A DNA stretch of 64,000 nt from Nocardia asteroides (GCF_900637185.1 NZ_LR134352.1:5136001-5200000), one strand, 5' to 3'; positions 11,219 through 21,655 are shown, numbered from the stretch's first letter. The notes: generated by a model from the sequence alone, not told the origin. Made by a program: numbers and translations.

Positions 11219-11238
11219 ATAGTTCGGTAGCGAATTAT
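11219..11238. promoter_or_regulatory. Palindromic operator between marR and the cupin gene
   Basis: ATAGTTCG, a 4-base spacer GTAG, and CGAATTAT form an inverted repeat with 7 of 8 positions paired per arm. It is the AT-rich centre of the 59-base divergent gap, where MarR dimers typically bind and where both promoters must lie. Confidence 0.7.
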
Positions 11239-11259
11239 CAACCGGCGAATGGAAAAGTC

Positions 11260-11754
11260 ATGACGAACCCGCGCGACATCGCCCTCTGCCTGCCCGAGGA
11301 CGCGGAGACCCTGGGCACCGACACGGTGCGCATGCGCCTGCTCACCGACGCGAACGCCAGCGACGGGACCGTCAGCACGCTGGAGGTCACCATGGCCCAG
11401 GGCGCCGACGGCGCGGCCCCGCATTTCCACACCCGCTCCGACGAGCTGTTCTATGTCGCCGACGGCGAGCTCCAGGTCATGGCGGGCGATCGCATCCTCA
11501 CCGTCGGGGCGGGCGGCTCCCTGGTGGTGCCGCGGCACATGCCGCACGCCTTCGGCGCCACGCCCGACAGCGGCGCGCGCATCCTCATCGCCCTGATGCC
11601 CGGCGTGCAGCGGTTCGAGTACTTCCGGTTGCTCGACCGGCTCATCCACGGCGACGCCACCCACGAGGAATTCCTGGCCGCCCAGGAGGAGTTCGACAAC
11701 CACTTCGTCGACGCGCCGGCCTGGTGGGCCGAGCGCACCGCCCACCGCCGCTGA
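11260..11754 (+). CDS. Cupin-domain protein
   Basis: 164 residues. One cupin barrel is visible: motif 1 around APHFHTRSDELFYVADGELQ (His, His, Glu metal ligands) and motif 2 around GSLVVPRHMPHAFGA. Cupins of this kind bind a divalent metal and include dioxygenases, isomerases and ligand-binding proteins; the reaction cannot be told from sequence. The C-terminal 45 residues are helical and acidic. Divergent from the MarR gene and separated from it by its likely operator. It may belong to stress or aromatic metabolism rather than to the PKS cluster. Confidence 0.85.
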   Translation: MTNPRDIALCLPEDAETLGTDTVRMRLLTDANASDGTVSTLEVTMAQGADGAAPHFHTRSDELFYVADGELQVMAGDRILTVGAGGSLVVPRHMPHAFGATPDSGARILIALMPGVQRFEYFRLLDRLIHGDATHEEFLAAQEEFDNHFVDAPAWWAERTAHRR

Positions 11755-11837
11755 GTCATGACCCAACCGGGTGGTTTGTGGCGCAGATTGCAGCCCGATC
11801 GGGAACATCGGCGCCGGAGACCTCGGTTATACGCCGT

Positions 11838-12254
11838 ATGACGTTCTCCGTGCCGGTCCTCGTCCGTGGCTACGAACTCGACACCCAGGGCCACCTGAAT
11901 CACGCCGTGTACCACCAGTACGGCGAGCATGCCCGCTGGGAGCTGATGCGGGCGGCGGGTATCCCGCAGGACAAGTTCCTGGCCAGCGGTATCGGAGCGG
12001 TGGTGCTCGAGTCGACGATCAAGTACAAGCGGGAACTGCGCGGCGGCGACGAGGTCACCGTGACCTGCGAATTCGACTGGGACGGCGGCAAGGTCTTCAA
12101 GTTCCACCACCAGATCGTGAAGCTCGACGGCACGGTCTCCGCGGAGATCACCGTGGTGGCCGGAGCGATGGATCTGACCGAGCGCAAGCTCGTCCCCAAC
12201 CCCGCCGAGCACTTCCGCAGCCTGGCCGAACGTCCCGAGCTGCTCGGCCTCTGA
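11838..12254 (+). CDS. Acyl-CoA thioesterase, hotdog fold
   Basis: 138 residues. The 4-hydroxybenzoyl-CoA thioesterase/YbgC-type hotdog fold is shown by RGYELDTQGHLNHAVYHQY (Asp and His of the active-site turn) and STIKYKRELRGGDEV. It would hydrolyse an acyl-CoA. ATG 11838 begins the conserved domain and has no clear binding site, so translation may be leaderless or use another start. It lies 83 bases after the cupin gene and converges with the PKS operon. A role in off-loading a product of the adjacent CoA-based dpg pathway is possible but speculative. Confidence 0.85.
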   Translation: MTFSVPVLVRGYELDTQGHLNHAVYHQYGEHARWELMRAAGIPQDKFLASGIGAVVLESTIKYKRELRGGDEVTVTCEFDWDGGKVFKFHHQIVKLDGTVSAEITVVAGAMDLTERKLVPNPAEHFRSLAERPELLGL

Positions 12255-12260
12255 CGGACC

Positions 12261-12301
12261 CGACGACGGCCCGCGGCGTACCCGCCGCGGGCCGTCGTCG
12301 T
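12261..12301. terminator. Strong bidirectional hairpin between thioesterase and PKS
   Basis: CGACGACGGCCCGCGGC pairs with its reverse complement across a short loop (right arm ends at about 12301). The stem is about 16 bp and perfect, placed between two convergent stop codons, so it can serve both. Confidence 0.85.
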
Positions 12302-12308
12302 CTCGGGG

Positions 12309-15300
12309 TCAGGCCGTGAGCAGCTCGGTGAGGTGGTCGGCGATGGCGACGACCGTGGGCTGCTGCCAGAAGACGGTGGCCTGCAGCTTGTGGCCGAAGC
12401 GCTTCTCCAGCTTCTTGCGGATCGTCACCGTCATGACCGAGTCGAGGCCCTGTTCCAGCAGCGGCCTGCGCGGATGCAGGTCGGCGGTGTCGGGCAGGCG
12501 CATCTCGCCGGCGATCGTGCCGGTCACCTCGGTGACGACCAGTGCGTGCAGTTGCTCGGCGGTGAGGTTCTCCAGCGAGAGCACCGGTCCGAGCGCGCCC
12601 GTGCCCGCGGTCGCGTCGTCCTCGACGGGCCGGTCGATGACCGGGTAGACCATGCCGGTCACCCGTGCGATCACGGTGCCGTCGGTGCCGGCGACCAGGC
12701 CGTCGACCACGTCGGTTCGGGCCGGGTCGAGGGCCACCTCGATCACCGCCTCCTCCGGCGGCGCCCCGGCGCAGGTGACGTCGTCGATCTGGACGACCAT
12801 GCGCAGCAACGGATCACCGCCGAACGCGGCGGGCGCGATCGACATGACCGCGTCCAGTAGCGGCGCCCAGGTGGAACTGCCGCCGGGCGCGACGCGGACC
12901 CGCGCACGCACCACGTCGGCGCCCATCAGCAGATCCTCGACCCGCCAGTCGAACCCGGTCTCGGGCACGCCCACCGTGGCGAGACGCTGATGGATCACCC
13001 CCGGATCGACCGGGAACATCCGGCGCTGCGCCGGATCGCCGAGGGCGGCGGGCAGCGGAGCGGGCGCGACGGTGGCCGCCTCGGCGTGGATCAGCCAGGC
13101 CGCTTCCTGCTCGGGGTCCTCGCCGGGGGTGCGGGAGGCGATACGCAGGACGCCGCGCTCGGGGTCGTGCACGATCTGGACCTCGCGCTCGCCCTCGGTG
13201 AGCAGGGGGTGCCGCATCGCGACCGTCGCGAGGGCGAGCGGGCCGTCGGCGCCCGCGCCCGCCTGCCGGAAGGTCTCGACGAGGACCGCGGCGGGGACGA
13301 TCTCGGCCCCGTTGAGGGCATGACTGCCCGGGTAGGGCCGGTTCTCGTCGACGAGCACGGTGTTCCAGATCCGCAGGTCGCTGCCCGCGACCGTGCTCGC
13401 GGTGCCCAGCAGGGTGTGCGAGCTCGCGTCGTGGCCCTGCCCCGGCACGCGACCGGCCACCGACGGCGCGTACCAGAGCTGTCGTCCCTGCCAGGCGTAG
13501 CCGGGCAGTTCGGCGGGCTCGGCCGCCGGGTGCAGCCGGTCCAGGTCGACGAGCAGGCCGCGGCAGTGCACCGCGCCCAGCGCGGCCAGGAAGGTGAGCT
13601 GTTCGGGCAGGTCGCGGCGCAGCGTGGTGCCGACGAACGCGTCGTCGAAACCGCTCTCCCCCAGCGTTTCCCGGACGGAGTGCGCGACCACCGGGTGCGG
13701 GGAGATCTCGAGGAAGTCGCGGAACCCGTCGGCCAGCGCGGCCTCGACCGCGCCGGCCAGCCGGACGGGGTTGCGCAGGTTGGCGACCCAGTACCCGGCG
13801 TCGGTGGCCGGCGCGGACCGCGCGTCCAGCAGCGCGGTCGAGTACATCCGGACCGTGTGCGGGCGGTAGGTCAGATCGGCGCCCGCGAGCGCGAGTTCGT
13901 CGAGCAGCGGGTCCATGTGCGGGCTGTGGAAGGCCACGTCGGAGGCGACCCGGCGCACCCCGATCCCCTCCTCCGGCCAGCTCGCCAGGACCTCGTCGAC
14001 GGCCGCCGGGTCACCGGAGAGCACGCTCGACACCGTCGAGGACGCGATGGCGGCGACGAGATCGGTTCTGTCGCCGAGCTTTTCCTGGGCCGCGCCGAGC
14101 GGGATCGTCACCATGGCCATGGCGCCCGCACCGGCGACCCGGCGCAGCAGCAGGGAGCGGCGGCAGATCAGCGTGGCGCCGTCGGTGACCGACAGCGCGC
14201 CCGCGGCGACGGCGGCGGCGATCTCCCCGACCGAGTGTCCGATCACCGCGTCCGGGGTGACGCCGTAGGCGCGCCACATCGCCGCCAGGCCGACCTGCAT
14301 CACGAAGATCATGGTCTGGATCCGGTCGACACCGTCGACCTCGTCGTCGAGCAGGACCTGTCGGGGCGAGAAACCGATCTCGGCCAGGAAGACCGGCTCG
14401 ATCTCGTCGACCACGGCGGCGAATTCCGGGACGGCGAGCAGATCGCGGCCCATGCCACGCCACTGCGAGCCGTGCCCGGAGAACACCCACACCAGTCCCT
14501 TGCCGAACTCGCCGGCGGTGGGTCCGGTGGCGACGCCGGGGTCGCGGCGGTCGGCGGCCAGCGCCCGCAGCCGGGCGACCAGCTCGGACTCGTCGCGGGC
14601 CACGACGACGGCGTTGTGGGCCAGCTGCGAACGGCGATGGGTCAGGGTGTGCCCGACCGCGTCGAGCGAGACCGCGCCCGCCCGGCGCTCGACCCAGTCG
14701 GCCAGCCGGTCGGCGTAGGCGCGCAGGGCGGGCTCGGCGGCCGCCGACAGCGGGAACAGGCGGTGGCCGTCGAGGTCGGCGCGCGGTGCGGCGGCGGGAC
14801 GCGCGGGCGCGGCGGGTGCCTCCTCGAGCACGAGGTGGGCGACGGTGCCGCCGTAGCCGAACCCGGACACTCCAGCCCGGCGCGGGCCGTGGCCGGTGGG
14901 CCACGGGGTGTGCTCGGTGGTGAGCCGCAGACCCGCGGTGTCCCAGGGGATCTCGGGGTTGGGTTCGCTGACCAGCGGGGTGCGCGGGATCTCGCCGTTG
15001 GCCAGCGCCAGCACGGTCTTGATCACGCTGGCCACGCCCGCGGCGCCCTCGAGGTGGCCGATGTTGGCCTTCACCGAACCGATCAGCAGCGGCTCGCCCG
15101 CGGGCCGCGCCGACCCGTAGACCGCGGCCAGCGCCTCGGCTTCCATCGGATCGCCCAGCCGGGTGCCGGTGCCGTGCGCCTCGACGAAATCGACGGTGGC
15201 CGGGTCGATTCCGGCGTGCTTGCAGGCGCGCTGCATGACGTGCGCCTGAGCCTGGCCCGACGGCGCCATGATGCCGTTGGTGCGGCCGTCCTGGTTGACC

Positions 15301-16184
15301 GAACTGCCGCGCACCAGCGCGAGCACCTGGTCGCCGTCGCGCTGGGCGCTGTCGAGGCGGCGCAGCACCACCACGCCGCAGCCTTCGCCGCGGCCGTAGC
15401 CGTCGGCGGTGGCGTCGAAGGCCTTGCTGCGCCCGTCCGGGGCCAGCGCGCCCGCCGCGTCCAGGGTGATCGTCTGCCCGGGAGTGACCACCAGGTTCAC
15501 CCCGCCGACGATGGCCAGGTCGCATTCGCCGTTGCGCAGGCTCTGCGACGCCAGGTGCAGGGCCACCAGCGAGGCCGAGCACGCGGTGTCGACCGCGACG
15601 CTGGGGCCGCGCAGGTCGAACGAGTGCGACAGGCGGTTGGCCACCGCGCAGGTGGCGGCGCCGATGCCGGTCCAGGCCTCGATGCCGGCCAGGTCCTCCA
15701 GCATCAGGGCGCCGTAGTCGCCGGTGCAGACGCCGACGAACACGCCGGTATCGCTGCCGGCCAGGGTGCGCGGCGCGATGCCGGCCTGTTCCAGTGCGTC
15801 CCAGGTGACTTCGAGCAGCAGGCGCTGCTGCGGGTCCATCAGCGCGGCCTCGCGCGGGGAGATGCCGAAGAACTCCGCGTCGAACCGGTCGATCTCGCGC
15901 AGGAAACTGCCGCGGGTCACGGTGTTCCGCACGGCGGTCGCGAATTGCGGTGTGCGGTGCCGGTATCGGGACCAGCGCTCCGGCGGGATCTCGCCGTAGG
16001 TGTCGCGACCGGCGGCGAGCAGGTCCCAGAAGTCGGCGGGCGAGCCGACATCGCCGGGGAAGCGACAGCCGATGCCGATCACCGCGACGGGATCGACCGC
16101 GGTGCCTGCGTTGTCGTGTTCGGGGTGGGACATAGCCTTCTCATTCCTGGGGGTGAGCGGTGCGGAGCCGGCCGGGGCGGTCAT
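12309..16184 (-). CDS. Iterative type I polyketide synthase, KS-AT-DH-ACP, orsellinate-synthase layout
   Basis: 1291 residues with no ketoreductase. KS at about 33-455 (Cys202 in DTACSASL, His337 in EAHGTGT, His377 in KANIGHLEG). AT at about 565-865 (Ser651 in GHSVGE; AFHS at 751-754 predicts malonyl-CoA). DH/product-template-like domain at about 925-1185 (His955 in [10 protein letters not shown], Asp1111 in LLDAVMS). ACP at about 1205-1290 (Ser1249 in GLDSVM). Size and order match bacterial orsellinic acid synthases such as AviM, which make an aromatic tetraketide. The start overlaps the upstream stop as ATGA; ATG 16133 is an alternative. It ends the dpg operon. The product is inferred. Confidence 0.92.
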   Translation of the reverse strand: MTAPAGSAPLTPRNEKAMSHPEHDNAGTAVDPVAVIGIGCRFPGDVGSPADFWDLLAAGRDTYGEIPPERWSRYRHRTPQFATAVRNTVTRGSFLREIDRFDAEFFGISPREAALMDPQQRLLLEVTWDALEQAGIAPRTLAGSDTGVFVGVCTGDYGALMLEDLAGIEAWTGIGAATCAVANRLSHSFDLRGPSVAVDTACSASLVALHLASQSLRNGECDLAIVGGVNLVVTPGQTITLDAAGALAPDGRSKAFDATADGYGRGEGCGVVVLRRLDSAQRDGDQVLALVRGSSVNQDGRTNGIMAPSGQAQAHVMQRACKHAGIDPATVDFVEAHGTGTRLGDPMEAEALAAVYGSARPAGEPLLIGSVKANIGHLEGAAGVASVIKTVLALANGEIPRTPLVSEPNPEIPWDTAGLRLTTEHTPWPTGHGPRRAGVSGFGYGGTVAHLVLEEAPAAPARPAAAPRADLDGHRLFPLSAAAEPALRAYADRLADWVERRAGAVSLDAVGHTLTHRRSQLAHNAVVVARDESELVARLRALAADRRDPGVATGPTAGEFGKGLVWVFSGHGSQWRGMGRDLLAVPEFAAVVDEIEPVFLAEIGFSPRQVLLDDEVDGVDRIQTMIFVMQVGLAAMWRAYGVTPDAVIGHSVGEIAAAVAAGALSVTDGATLICRRSLLLRRVAGAGAMAMVTIPLGAAQEKLGDRTDLVAAIASSTVSSVLSGDPAAVDEVLASWPEEGIGVRRVASDVAFHSPHMDPLLDELALAGADLTYRPHTVRMYSTALLDARSAPATDAGYWVANLRNPVRLAGAVEAALADGFRDFLEISPHPVVAHSVRETLGESGFDDAFVGTTLRRDLPEQLTFLAALGAVHCRGLLVDLDRLHPAAEPAELPGYAWQGRQLWYAPSVAGRVPGQGHDASSHTLLGTASTVAGSDLRIWNTVLVDENRPYPGSHALNGAEIVPAAVLVETFRQAGAGADGPLALATVAMRHPLLTEGEREVQIVHDPERGVLRIASRTPGEDPEQEAAWLIHAEAATVAPAPLPAALGDPAQRRMFPVDPGVIHQRLATVGVPETGFDWRVEDLLMGADVVRARVRVAPGGSSTWAPLLDAVMSIAPAAFGGDPLLRMVVQIDDVTCAGAPPEEAVIEVALDPARTDVVDGLVAGTDGTVIARVTGMVYPVIDRPVEDDATAGTGALGPVLSLENLTAEQLHALVVTEVTGTIAGEMRLPDTADLHPRRPLLEQGLDSVMTVTIRKKLEKRFGHKLQATVFWQQPTVVAIADHLTELLTA

Positions 16185-17227
16185 GCCGTCCAGCCCGGAT
16201 CACGCAGAACCTTGACGACCGCGGCCGACAGCAGCACCCCGGGCGCCGAGCCGAACAGCAGCATGTACTGACCGGGGCCGAGCTGCCCCGTGGTGACCAG
16301 GTGCTCGAACGACAGGATCTGGTCGCTGGCCGAGCAGTGGCCGATCTCGCGCCCGAACTCCCAGGTCGACAGCTCCATCGGCAGCCCGAGCGGCACCATG
16401 CAGCGCTGTTCGGTGGCCTCGCGCGAGCAGTTCAGGAACGCGACGCGGGCGATGTCGGCCAGTTCGATGCCTGCCTCGGCCAGCGCCTGCCCCACCACCA
16501 CGGGAATCTGGTCGCGTACCTGGGCCAGGGCCGCGCCCAGCGGCGAGTCCGGGGCGGCGGCGACCTTGGCGGTGATCTCCCGCATCCGGGCGGAGAAGTC
16601 GGGCGCCTTCCCCTGGGTCACCCCCGGCGGGAACATCGGTTCGCTGGCCCGGTGGATCTCCTCGGCCTCCGGAATGGCGGTGTGGCACACCGAAAGCAGC
16701 TGGGCGAACCCGTCTTCGCGGTTCAGCACGACCGCCGCGGCGGCGTCGCCGGCGACGAACAGCGCCGACATCCGCCACCGGTCCATCAGCGGGGTGCCGA
16801 AGTTGTCGGCGGCGACCAGCAGCGCGCTGGTGCGGGCGGGGTCGGCGCGCAGGTATTCGAAGGCCATCGACAGTCCGGAGAACATGCCGTTGCAGCCCTG
16901 CCGGATCTCGAGCGCCGGGATCGGCCCGACCAGGTGGCGTTGCAGATAGGAGTGCGGCAGCCAGCCCTCGGGGCCCTGGAGCCAGGTGCTGGCGTACAGC
17001 AGCAGGTCCAGGTCCTCGGCGGCCAGGCCGGAGCGTTTCACGGCGACTTCGGCGGCGCGCAGCGCCATCTCCGGCGCGGGGACGGGCCCGGCGACGGCGG
17101 CGCCGCCGAGTTCGTGGATCTCGGCGGTCTCGGCGGGGTAGAGCCCCTGGGCGACAGCCTCTTCGGTGCGGACCGTCGCGGGCAGGAAGGAGCCGACGGC
17201 GGCGATGTAGGTATCGGGGGTACGCAT
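16181..17227 (-). CDS. KASIII-like acyltransferase, CerJ/AviN/ChlB3 type
   Basis: 348 residues with a ketosynthase III fold: Cys112 in EIRQGCNGMFSGL, His297 and Asp302 in GHCSASDQ. Ordinary KASIII uses Cys-His-Asn; the Cys-His-Asp arrangement and the position of His/Asp resemble the DpsC/CerJ group, which load or transfer acyl groups. In avilamycin and chlorothricin clusters such proteins work beside a KS-AT-DH-ACP-type PKS, transferring its aromatic product or fixing starter choice. It is translationally coupled to the PKS here (ATGA). RBS GAGG is six bases before ATG 17227. Function is inferred from family and neighbour. Confidence 0.85.
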   Translation of the reverse strand: MRTPDTYIAAVGSFLPATVRTEEAVAQGLYPAETAEIHELGGAAVAGPVPAPEMALRAAEVAVKRSGLAAEDLDLLLYASTWLQGPEGWLPHSYLQRHLVGPIPALEIRQGCNGMFSGLSMAFEYLRADPARTSALLVAADNFGTPLMDRWRMSALFVAGDAAAAVVLNREDGFAQLLSVCHTAIPEAEEIHRASEPMFPPGVTQGKAPDFSARMREITAKVAAAPDSPLGAALAQVRDQIPVVVGQALAEAGIELADIARVAFLNCSREATEQRCMVPLGLPMELSTWEFGREIGHCSASDQILSFEHLVTTGQLGPGQYMLLFGSAPGVLLSAAVVKVLRDPGWTA

Positions 17228-17256
17228 GGGTGTCCTCGGTCGATCGGTTCGAGCGG

Positions 17257-18069
17257 CTAGCGGCCGGTCCAGTTCGGGCGGCGTTTCTCGGCGAAGGCGA
17301 GCGGGCCCTCGGTGGCGTCGGCCGAGTCGGCGCGCAGGCGTTCCCACGGGTAGTCGGCGGCGAAGGCCGCGGGCAGCGGCAGGGTCGCCGAGCGCGCCGC
17401 CGCCTCCTTGATCGCGCGCACCGACAGCGGGGCGCAGGCGAGCAGGTCCGCGACCCAGCCGTCCACGCACGCGTCCAGCTCGGCCGCGTCGACCACCTCG
17501 TTGATCAGGCCGAGCTCGTAGGCCCGGGCCGCCGGGAGGGGCCGTCCGGTCAGCAGATGCCCCATGGCGACCCGGTGCGGGATCTGGCGCGGCAGCCGGA
17601 AGACACCGCCCGCGCCGGGGATCAGGCCCAGTTTCGCCTCGGGCAGCCCGAATCGGGTATCGGTGGCGGCGACGACGATGTCGCAGGCGAGGGCGAGTTC
17701 GCAGCCACCGCCCAGGGCGTAGCCCGACACCTTCGCCACGATCGGCTTGGCGAAGGAGAACCGTTCGGTCAGGCGCGGATAGCCGGGCTTGCCCGCGCTG
17801 CCGAACGAGGACCGGGTGGGCTCGCCGTCCCCGATCCGCCCGGCCAGTTCCTTGAGGTCCTGGCCCACCGAGAAGGCCCTGTCGCCCGCACCGCTCAGGA
17901 CCACGACCCAGACGTTCTCGTCGGCCTCGATGTCGTCCCAGATCTCGGCGAGCTCGGCGTGCATGGCCCGGTTCATCGCGTTGAGCACGTGCGGCCGGTT
18001 CAGTTCCACGGTCGCGACGCGGCCCTGCTTGCGGTAGTCGACGGTGCGCGCGGCGGTGGTGGTGGTCAT
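17257..18069 (-). CDS. dpgD: DpgD-like enoyl-CoA hydratase/isomerase
   Basis: 270 residues of the crotonase superfamily. [10 protein letters not shown] and [15 protein letters not shown] form the oxyanion hole, and [15 protein letters not shown] supplies the acidic residue. In glycopeptide producers DpgD, with DpgB, speeds dehydration and aromatisation of the DpgA tetraketide to 3,5-dihydroxyphenylacetyl-CoA. The start overlaps the dpgC stop (ATGA), and the order dpgA-B-C-D matches vancomycin-family clusters. The name rests on operon position plus family; sequence alone fits many enoyl-CoA hydratases. Confidence 0.85.
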   Translation of the reverse strand: MTTTTAARTVDYRKQGRVATVELNRPHVLNAMNRAMHAELAEIWDDIEADENVWVVVLSGAGDRAFSVGQDLKELAGRIGDGEPTRSSFGSAGKPGYPRLTERFSFAKPIVAKVSGYALGGGCELALACDIVVAATDTRFGLPEAKLGLIPGAGGVFRLPRQIPHRVAMGHLLTGRPLPAARAYELGLINEVVDAAELDACVDGWVADLLACAPLSVRAIKEAAARSATLPLPAAFAADYPWERLRADSADATEGPLAFAEKRRPNWTGR

Positions 18070-19382
18070 CGGTCCGCCTTGCGCCCGAAGCGTTCGGTCT
18101 TGGCCAGCACGTCGGGCGAATACAGCCGCAGCGCCTGGTGCAGCGCGAATTCGGCCAGATAGCGCCGGAATACGTCCTGGGGCTCCTCCGCCACGACCAG
18201 CATGTGCTTGTTGGCGACCACCGCCGGTGCGGCCAATCGGGCTGCCGCGCGGTCGATCTCGGCGTCCATCTCAGCCGGATCGACGACGGTGTCGACGATC
18301 GCACGCGCCTCGGGTTCGGTCGCCCAGATGCGCCGGCCCCACAAAATGACGTCGCGGGAGAGCCGGTGGTCCGCCGACCGGCCCAGCCGCAGGTTGGCCG
18401 CGCCGGGGATGATCCCCTCCTGCGCGGCGGGCAGGCTGACGAAGCTGTCGGCGGCGGCGATCACCCGGTCGAACACCATCAGCAGCTGCGCGCCCCCGCC
18501 GATCGCGAACGCGTCGACCGCCGCGACGAACGGCTTGGTCGCCGGGACGGCGGGCCAGGTGTGGTCCTCGGTGGTGAGCCCGCGCAGGATCTTGGCGATG
18601 TAGCCGGTCTCGCGGCCGAGCAGGAAGTCCAGGAAGGAGATCTTGCCCTGGTGCAGGTGCGCGAGATTGATGCCCGCGCTGAACACGCGGCGCCCGCGAT
18701 AGCGCGGATGGTCCATCACGCCGCCGCGCACCACGCCCACCCGGGTGGCCGGGTCGAGCAGGATCAGGTCGACCGCGATCTCCATGTCGGTGACGTGCTG
18801 GTTGTCCTCGGCGTTGAGACAGGCGGTGTTGGTGATGGTGAGTGTGGCCGTCGTGCCGGTGCGCACGAGCCGTACGGCGGGCAGGGTGACCACCCCGCTG
18901 TCGCGGAACTCCGCGAGCAGGTCCAGGGCGGCGCCGGTGGGCGCGCGCATCGCGTCGAGCAGGTGGTTGCCCAGTTCGGGATCGGCGAAGACCGCCTGGA
19001 AGAAGATGCCCTGATCGATCTCCCAGCCCTCTTTGGCCGGTTGCGGAACCGCGGCGTCGGCGGCCAGCTGCTCGGCGGTCGGCAGCAGGCCGGGGAACAG
19101 CGCGGTGACCGTGGCCGCCAGCCGGGTCAGCCGCAGCGCGCGGCCCAGATCGTCGGTGGCCGAGCGGTACACGGTGGGCAGGTGCCTGCGCAGGAACTCC
19201 CGGCGCAGGCGGCGCAGCACCCGGTGCGCGGCGGTGGCGGTCGCGGCCTCGGCCTCGTCGCGCTCCCGGACCGGGCCCAGCGCGGCCAGGATCGCGGCGT
19301 GTTCGTCGGCGGCCGCACGCAGTTCGACCATGTCGTGGTCGAGTTGCCCGACGATCGAGCGGGCGGTGATTCCGGTGGTCAC
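18066..19382 (-). CDS. dpgC: DpgC-like 3,5-dihydroxyphenylacetyl-CoA dioxygenase
   Basis: 438 residues, the size of DpgC. A long helical N-terminal part precedes a crotonase core with [20 protein letters not shown] and [19 protein letters not shown]. DpgC is a cofactor- and metal-free oxygenase that converts 3,5-dihydroxyphenylacetyl-CoA plus O2 to 3,5-dihydroxyphenylglyoxylate and CoA. GTG 19382 overlaps the dpgB stop (GTGA). The combination of N-terminal helical domain, length and operon position makes this a specific call. The usual next enzyme, an HpgT-type aminotransferase, is absent from the window. Confidence 0.93.
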   Translation of the reverse strand: MTTGITARSIVGQLDHDMVELRAAADEHAAILAALGPVRERDEAEAATATAAHRVLRRLRREFLRRHLPTVYRSATDDLGRALRLTRLAATVTALFPGLLPTAEQLAADAAVPQPAKEGWEIDQGIFFQAVFADPELGNHLLDAMRAPTGAALDLLAEFRDSGVVTLPAVRLVRTGTTATLTITNTACLNAEDNQHVTDMEIAVDLILLDPATRVGVVRGGVMDHPRYRGRRVFSAGINLAHLHQGKISFLDFLLGRETGYIAKILRGLTTEDHTWPAVPATKPFVAAVDAFAIGGGAQLLMVFDRVIAAADSFVSLPAAQEGIIPGAANLRLGRSADHRLSRDVILWGRRIWATEPEARAIVDTVVDPAEMDAEIDRAAARLAAPAVVANKHMLVVAEEPQDVFRRYLAEFALHQALRLYSPDVLAKTERFGRKADR

Positions 19383-20083
19383 GAGGCGGCCCGCTCCCGG
19401 CGCAGCGCGCGATCGCCCGCGGCGAGGTGCGCGCCGAGCGCGTCCTCGAAACGGGTACCGGGCGCGTCGAGCAACAGCCTGCGCCGGATGGCGATCTCGG
19501 TGCCCGCGCTGCGCCCGAACAGGGCCAGACCCGCCCCGACGGCCTCGGTCTCCGCGCCGGGTGCGACGACGGCGTCGATCAGGCCGTCGGCGTGCGCCTG
19601 TTCGGCCGTGCGCGGCCTGCCGAGCACGGCCAGCCTGCGGGCCGGGCCCGCGCCGAGCTGGGCGGCCAGCCGGTACATCGCCATCGCCGGCCACACCGCG
19701 CCGTCGACGGCGGCCAGCTCGAACACCGTGCCCACGGCCATGATCCGGTAGTCGGCCACCAGCAGCAGTTCGGCGGCCGGGCCGTAGGCGTCGCCGTCGA
19801 CGACGGCCACGACCGGCGCGGGGACCTGTTCCAGGCGGCGCAGCGCCGCCTCCCACTTGTTCACCTCGCCGATGCGCACCGCGCCCGGCCAGGCCACGCG
19901 CGCGGCCGGCGGCGCGCCGCCGATGCGCAGCACGACCCCCGTCGCGGTCCCCGCCGCCGCGGCGTCTTCGGTGCGCACCGAGGCCGCGAGCACGCTCGCG
20001 ACGAGCTCCGGCGTGAGGGCGCCGTCGGCCGCCACCTCCGCGGTGATCGGCCCCGGCTGGTCTTCGTACGGATCGGCAGTCAC
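19379..20083 (-). CDS. dpgB: DpgB-like enoyl-CoA hydratase homologue
   Basis: 234 residues, a diverged crotonase fold. EVNKWEAALRRLEQVPAPVVAVVDGDAYGPAAELLLVAD lacks the usual GGG oxyanion motif. DpgB boosts DpgA turnover and helps tetraketide cyclisation to dihydroxyphenylacetyl-CoA. GTG 20083 is chosen because GGGGAGG lies five bases before it; ATG 20104 is an alternative without a binding site. Thirty-five bases separate it from dpgA, and it overlaps dpgC. Confidence 0.85.
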   Translation of the reverse strand: MTADPYEDQPGPITAEVAADGALTPELVASVLAASVRTEDAAAAGTATGVVLRIGGAPPAARVAWPGAVRIGEVNKWEAALRRLEQVPAPVVAVVDGDAYGPAAELLLVADYRIMAVGTVFELAAVDGAVWPAMAMYRLAAQLGAGPARRLAVLGRPRTAEQAHADGLIDAVVAPGAETEAVGAGLALFGRSAGTEIAIRRRLLLDAPGTRFEDALGAHLAAGDRALRRERAAS

Positions 20084-20118
20084 CGATTCCTCCCCTTTCG
20101 ACATGGTTGATTTCGGTG

Positions 20119-21249
20119 TCAGAACCGCACGAGGGCGGTTTCGATCTGCGATCCGGGGCCCATCGTCATCAGCACCGCGTAGTCGCCGTGCCGCACGCGC
20201 CCCTCGGCCAGCAGACGCTCGTAGGAGAACAGGAACGACCCGCTCGACAGGTTCCCGTAGTCGCGCATGACGCTCACGGTGTGGCGCAGGTCGTGGGTGG
20301 TGAGACCGAGATTGATCTTCACCGCGTCGATCACCTTCTTGCCGCCGGAGTGCACGATCCACTGGGCGATGTCCTTGCGTCGCAGCCCGGCCTCGCCGAG
20401 CAGCGCGTCGACGACGCGCTCGGCATGCGCGCCGACCTCGTAGGGCACCTCTTTGTCGAGGTAGAAGCTGAATTTCCCGGCCTGCTCGTCCCAGTCGTAG
20501 CGCATCGCGTCGACCGCGTGGGTGATCATGTAGCTGGTGCGCCCGATGAGCTGGGGCACCCGGGTCGCGGGGTCGGAGCCGGCGCCGGGCCGGGGTTCGG
20601 TGCTCATCGCCAGCGCGGCGGCGCCGTCACCGAACAGGCTGTTCACCACGGCGGTGCGCATGGTCCCGTCGAAGACGTAGGCGGCCGAACACGCCTCCGA
20701 GCAGGCCAGTACCGCGAGTTTGCCCGGGTTGGCCGCCGACCAGGACGCGACCGCGGTGAGCCCGTTGAGACCGGCGTTGCACCCCATCCCGACCACGTCG
20801 AGCCGCGCGGTGGTCGGCGCCAGGCCCAGTTCGTTGATCAGCAGCGCGCTGAAGCCCGGGGTCAGGAAGCCGGTGGTGGTGACGGCGACGAGATAGTCGA
20901 TGTCGCGCGGGCTCGCGCCGATCGTGTCCAGACATCGGCGGATCGCGGTCGCGCCGGTGTCGACGCCGTAGCGGCGGTGTTTGCGCAGGAGTTCGCCCTG
21001 GGTCTCGATCCGGAACCCGCCCGCGCCGTCGACCGGCGGCAGCGTGAGGTACCGGTGCTCGATGCCGCCGTTGAGGAAGACGCCGCGGATCTTCGGATCC
21101 TCGATCGCCAGCAGGTCGACCAGCTCGCGCTGGCTGTAGCGGGTGGGCGGGGTCGCCGAGGCCACGCCGAGCAGTCGCGGTCGCGCCGCGGTCGACGGGC
21201 GGTCGGTGGTGTGGGCCGGTCGGGCGTACGGATGCTCGATGGTCGTCAT
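20119..21249 (-). CDS. dpgA: DpgA-like type III polyketide synthase
   Basis: 376 residues, a chalcone-synthase fold. The catalytic triad is visible: Cys157 in VGMGCNAGLNG, His300 in IVHSGGKKVID and Asn333 in MRDYGNLSSGSF. DpgA condenses four malonyl-CoA to a tetraketide that becomes 3,5-dihydroxyphenylacetyl-CoA. It is first in a six-gene leftward operon with dpgB, dpgC, dpgD, the KASIII-like gene and the PKS. The promoter must lie in the divergent region 21250-21655, where a shared 32-bp element also occurs. Alone, the sequence could be another type III PKS; together with dpgB-D the assignment is strong. Confidence 0.94.
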   Translation of the reverse strand: MTTIEHPYARPAHTTDRPSTAARPRLLGVASATPPTRYSQRELVDLLAIEDPKIRGVFLNGGIEHRYLTLPPVDGAGGFRIETQGELLRKHRRYGVDTGATAIRRCLDTIGASPRDIDYLVAVTTTGFLTPGFSALLINELGLAPTTARLDVVGMGCNAGLNGLTAVASWSAANPGKLAVLACSEACSAAYVFDGTMRTAVVNSLFGDGAAALAMSTEPRPGAGSDPATRVPQLIGRTSYMITHAVDAMRYDWDEQAGKFSFYLDKEVPYEVGAHAERVVDALLGEAGLRRKDIAQWIVHSGGKKVIDAVKINLGLTTHDLRHTVSVMRDYGNLSSGSFLFSYERLLAEGRVRHGDYAVLMTMGPGSQIETALVRF

Positions 21250-21568
21250 GATCGAGGTCCAATCTCTAGCGATCGGCACCGCGCGATCCGCGAATCGCGG
21301 TACGCCGCGGTGCAACAAGCGAAAGACGAGTGCTGGCACGCATCGCCGATGATGCGGCGTACCGGGCGGTGATCGCCCGAACTCATCCCCCCGTGATCCG
21401 GCGGTAGCGACGTGTGCGCCCGGCCGGTTCGAAACCCAAACCTACTGTCGCACAACAACTTTCGCCACCCCAAGAATTCGGGGCCGGTCTCGCGTCCTGG
21501 TCGCCGATGCCCAGCTCACGGCCATGGCCCAGCCTGTCAACGGCCTGCGGGCGGGGACCAGAGCAGGA

Positions 21569-21600
21569 TGTGGACGGTCGGTCATGACGAATGTCATCGG
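21569..21600. promoter_or_regulatory. Putative response-regulator box in the dpgA/sensor-kinase divergent region
   Basis: The palindrome ATGACGAATGTCAT (21584-21597) lies inside a 32-bp element that recurs at 25460-25491 with 24 of 32 bases identical and no gap. It overlaps a possible -35 for the rightward genes; TACATT at 21609-21614 could be the -10. The rest of 21250-21655 holds no gene. A NarL/DesR-type regulator is encoded downstream, and such dimers bind this kind of ATGAC/GTCAT repeat, so autoregulation is likely. Confidence 0.65.
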
Positions 21601-21655
21601 AATCGGTCTACATTGGTTTCTGGTGGGCAATTCCGGTTCGCGGAACAGTCATGGG

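Noticed and set aside
12990..16271. 1093-codon rightward open frame across the PKS gene
   Set aside because: Shadow of the PKS, whose catalytic motifs are all on the other strand.
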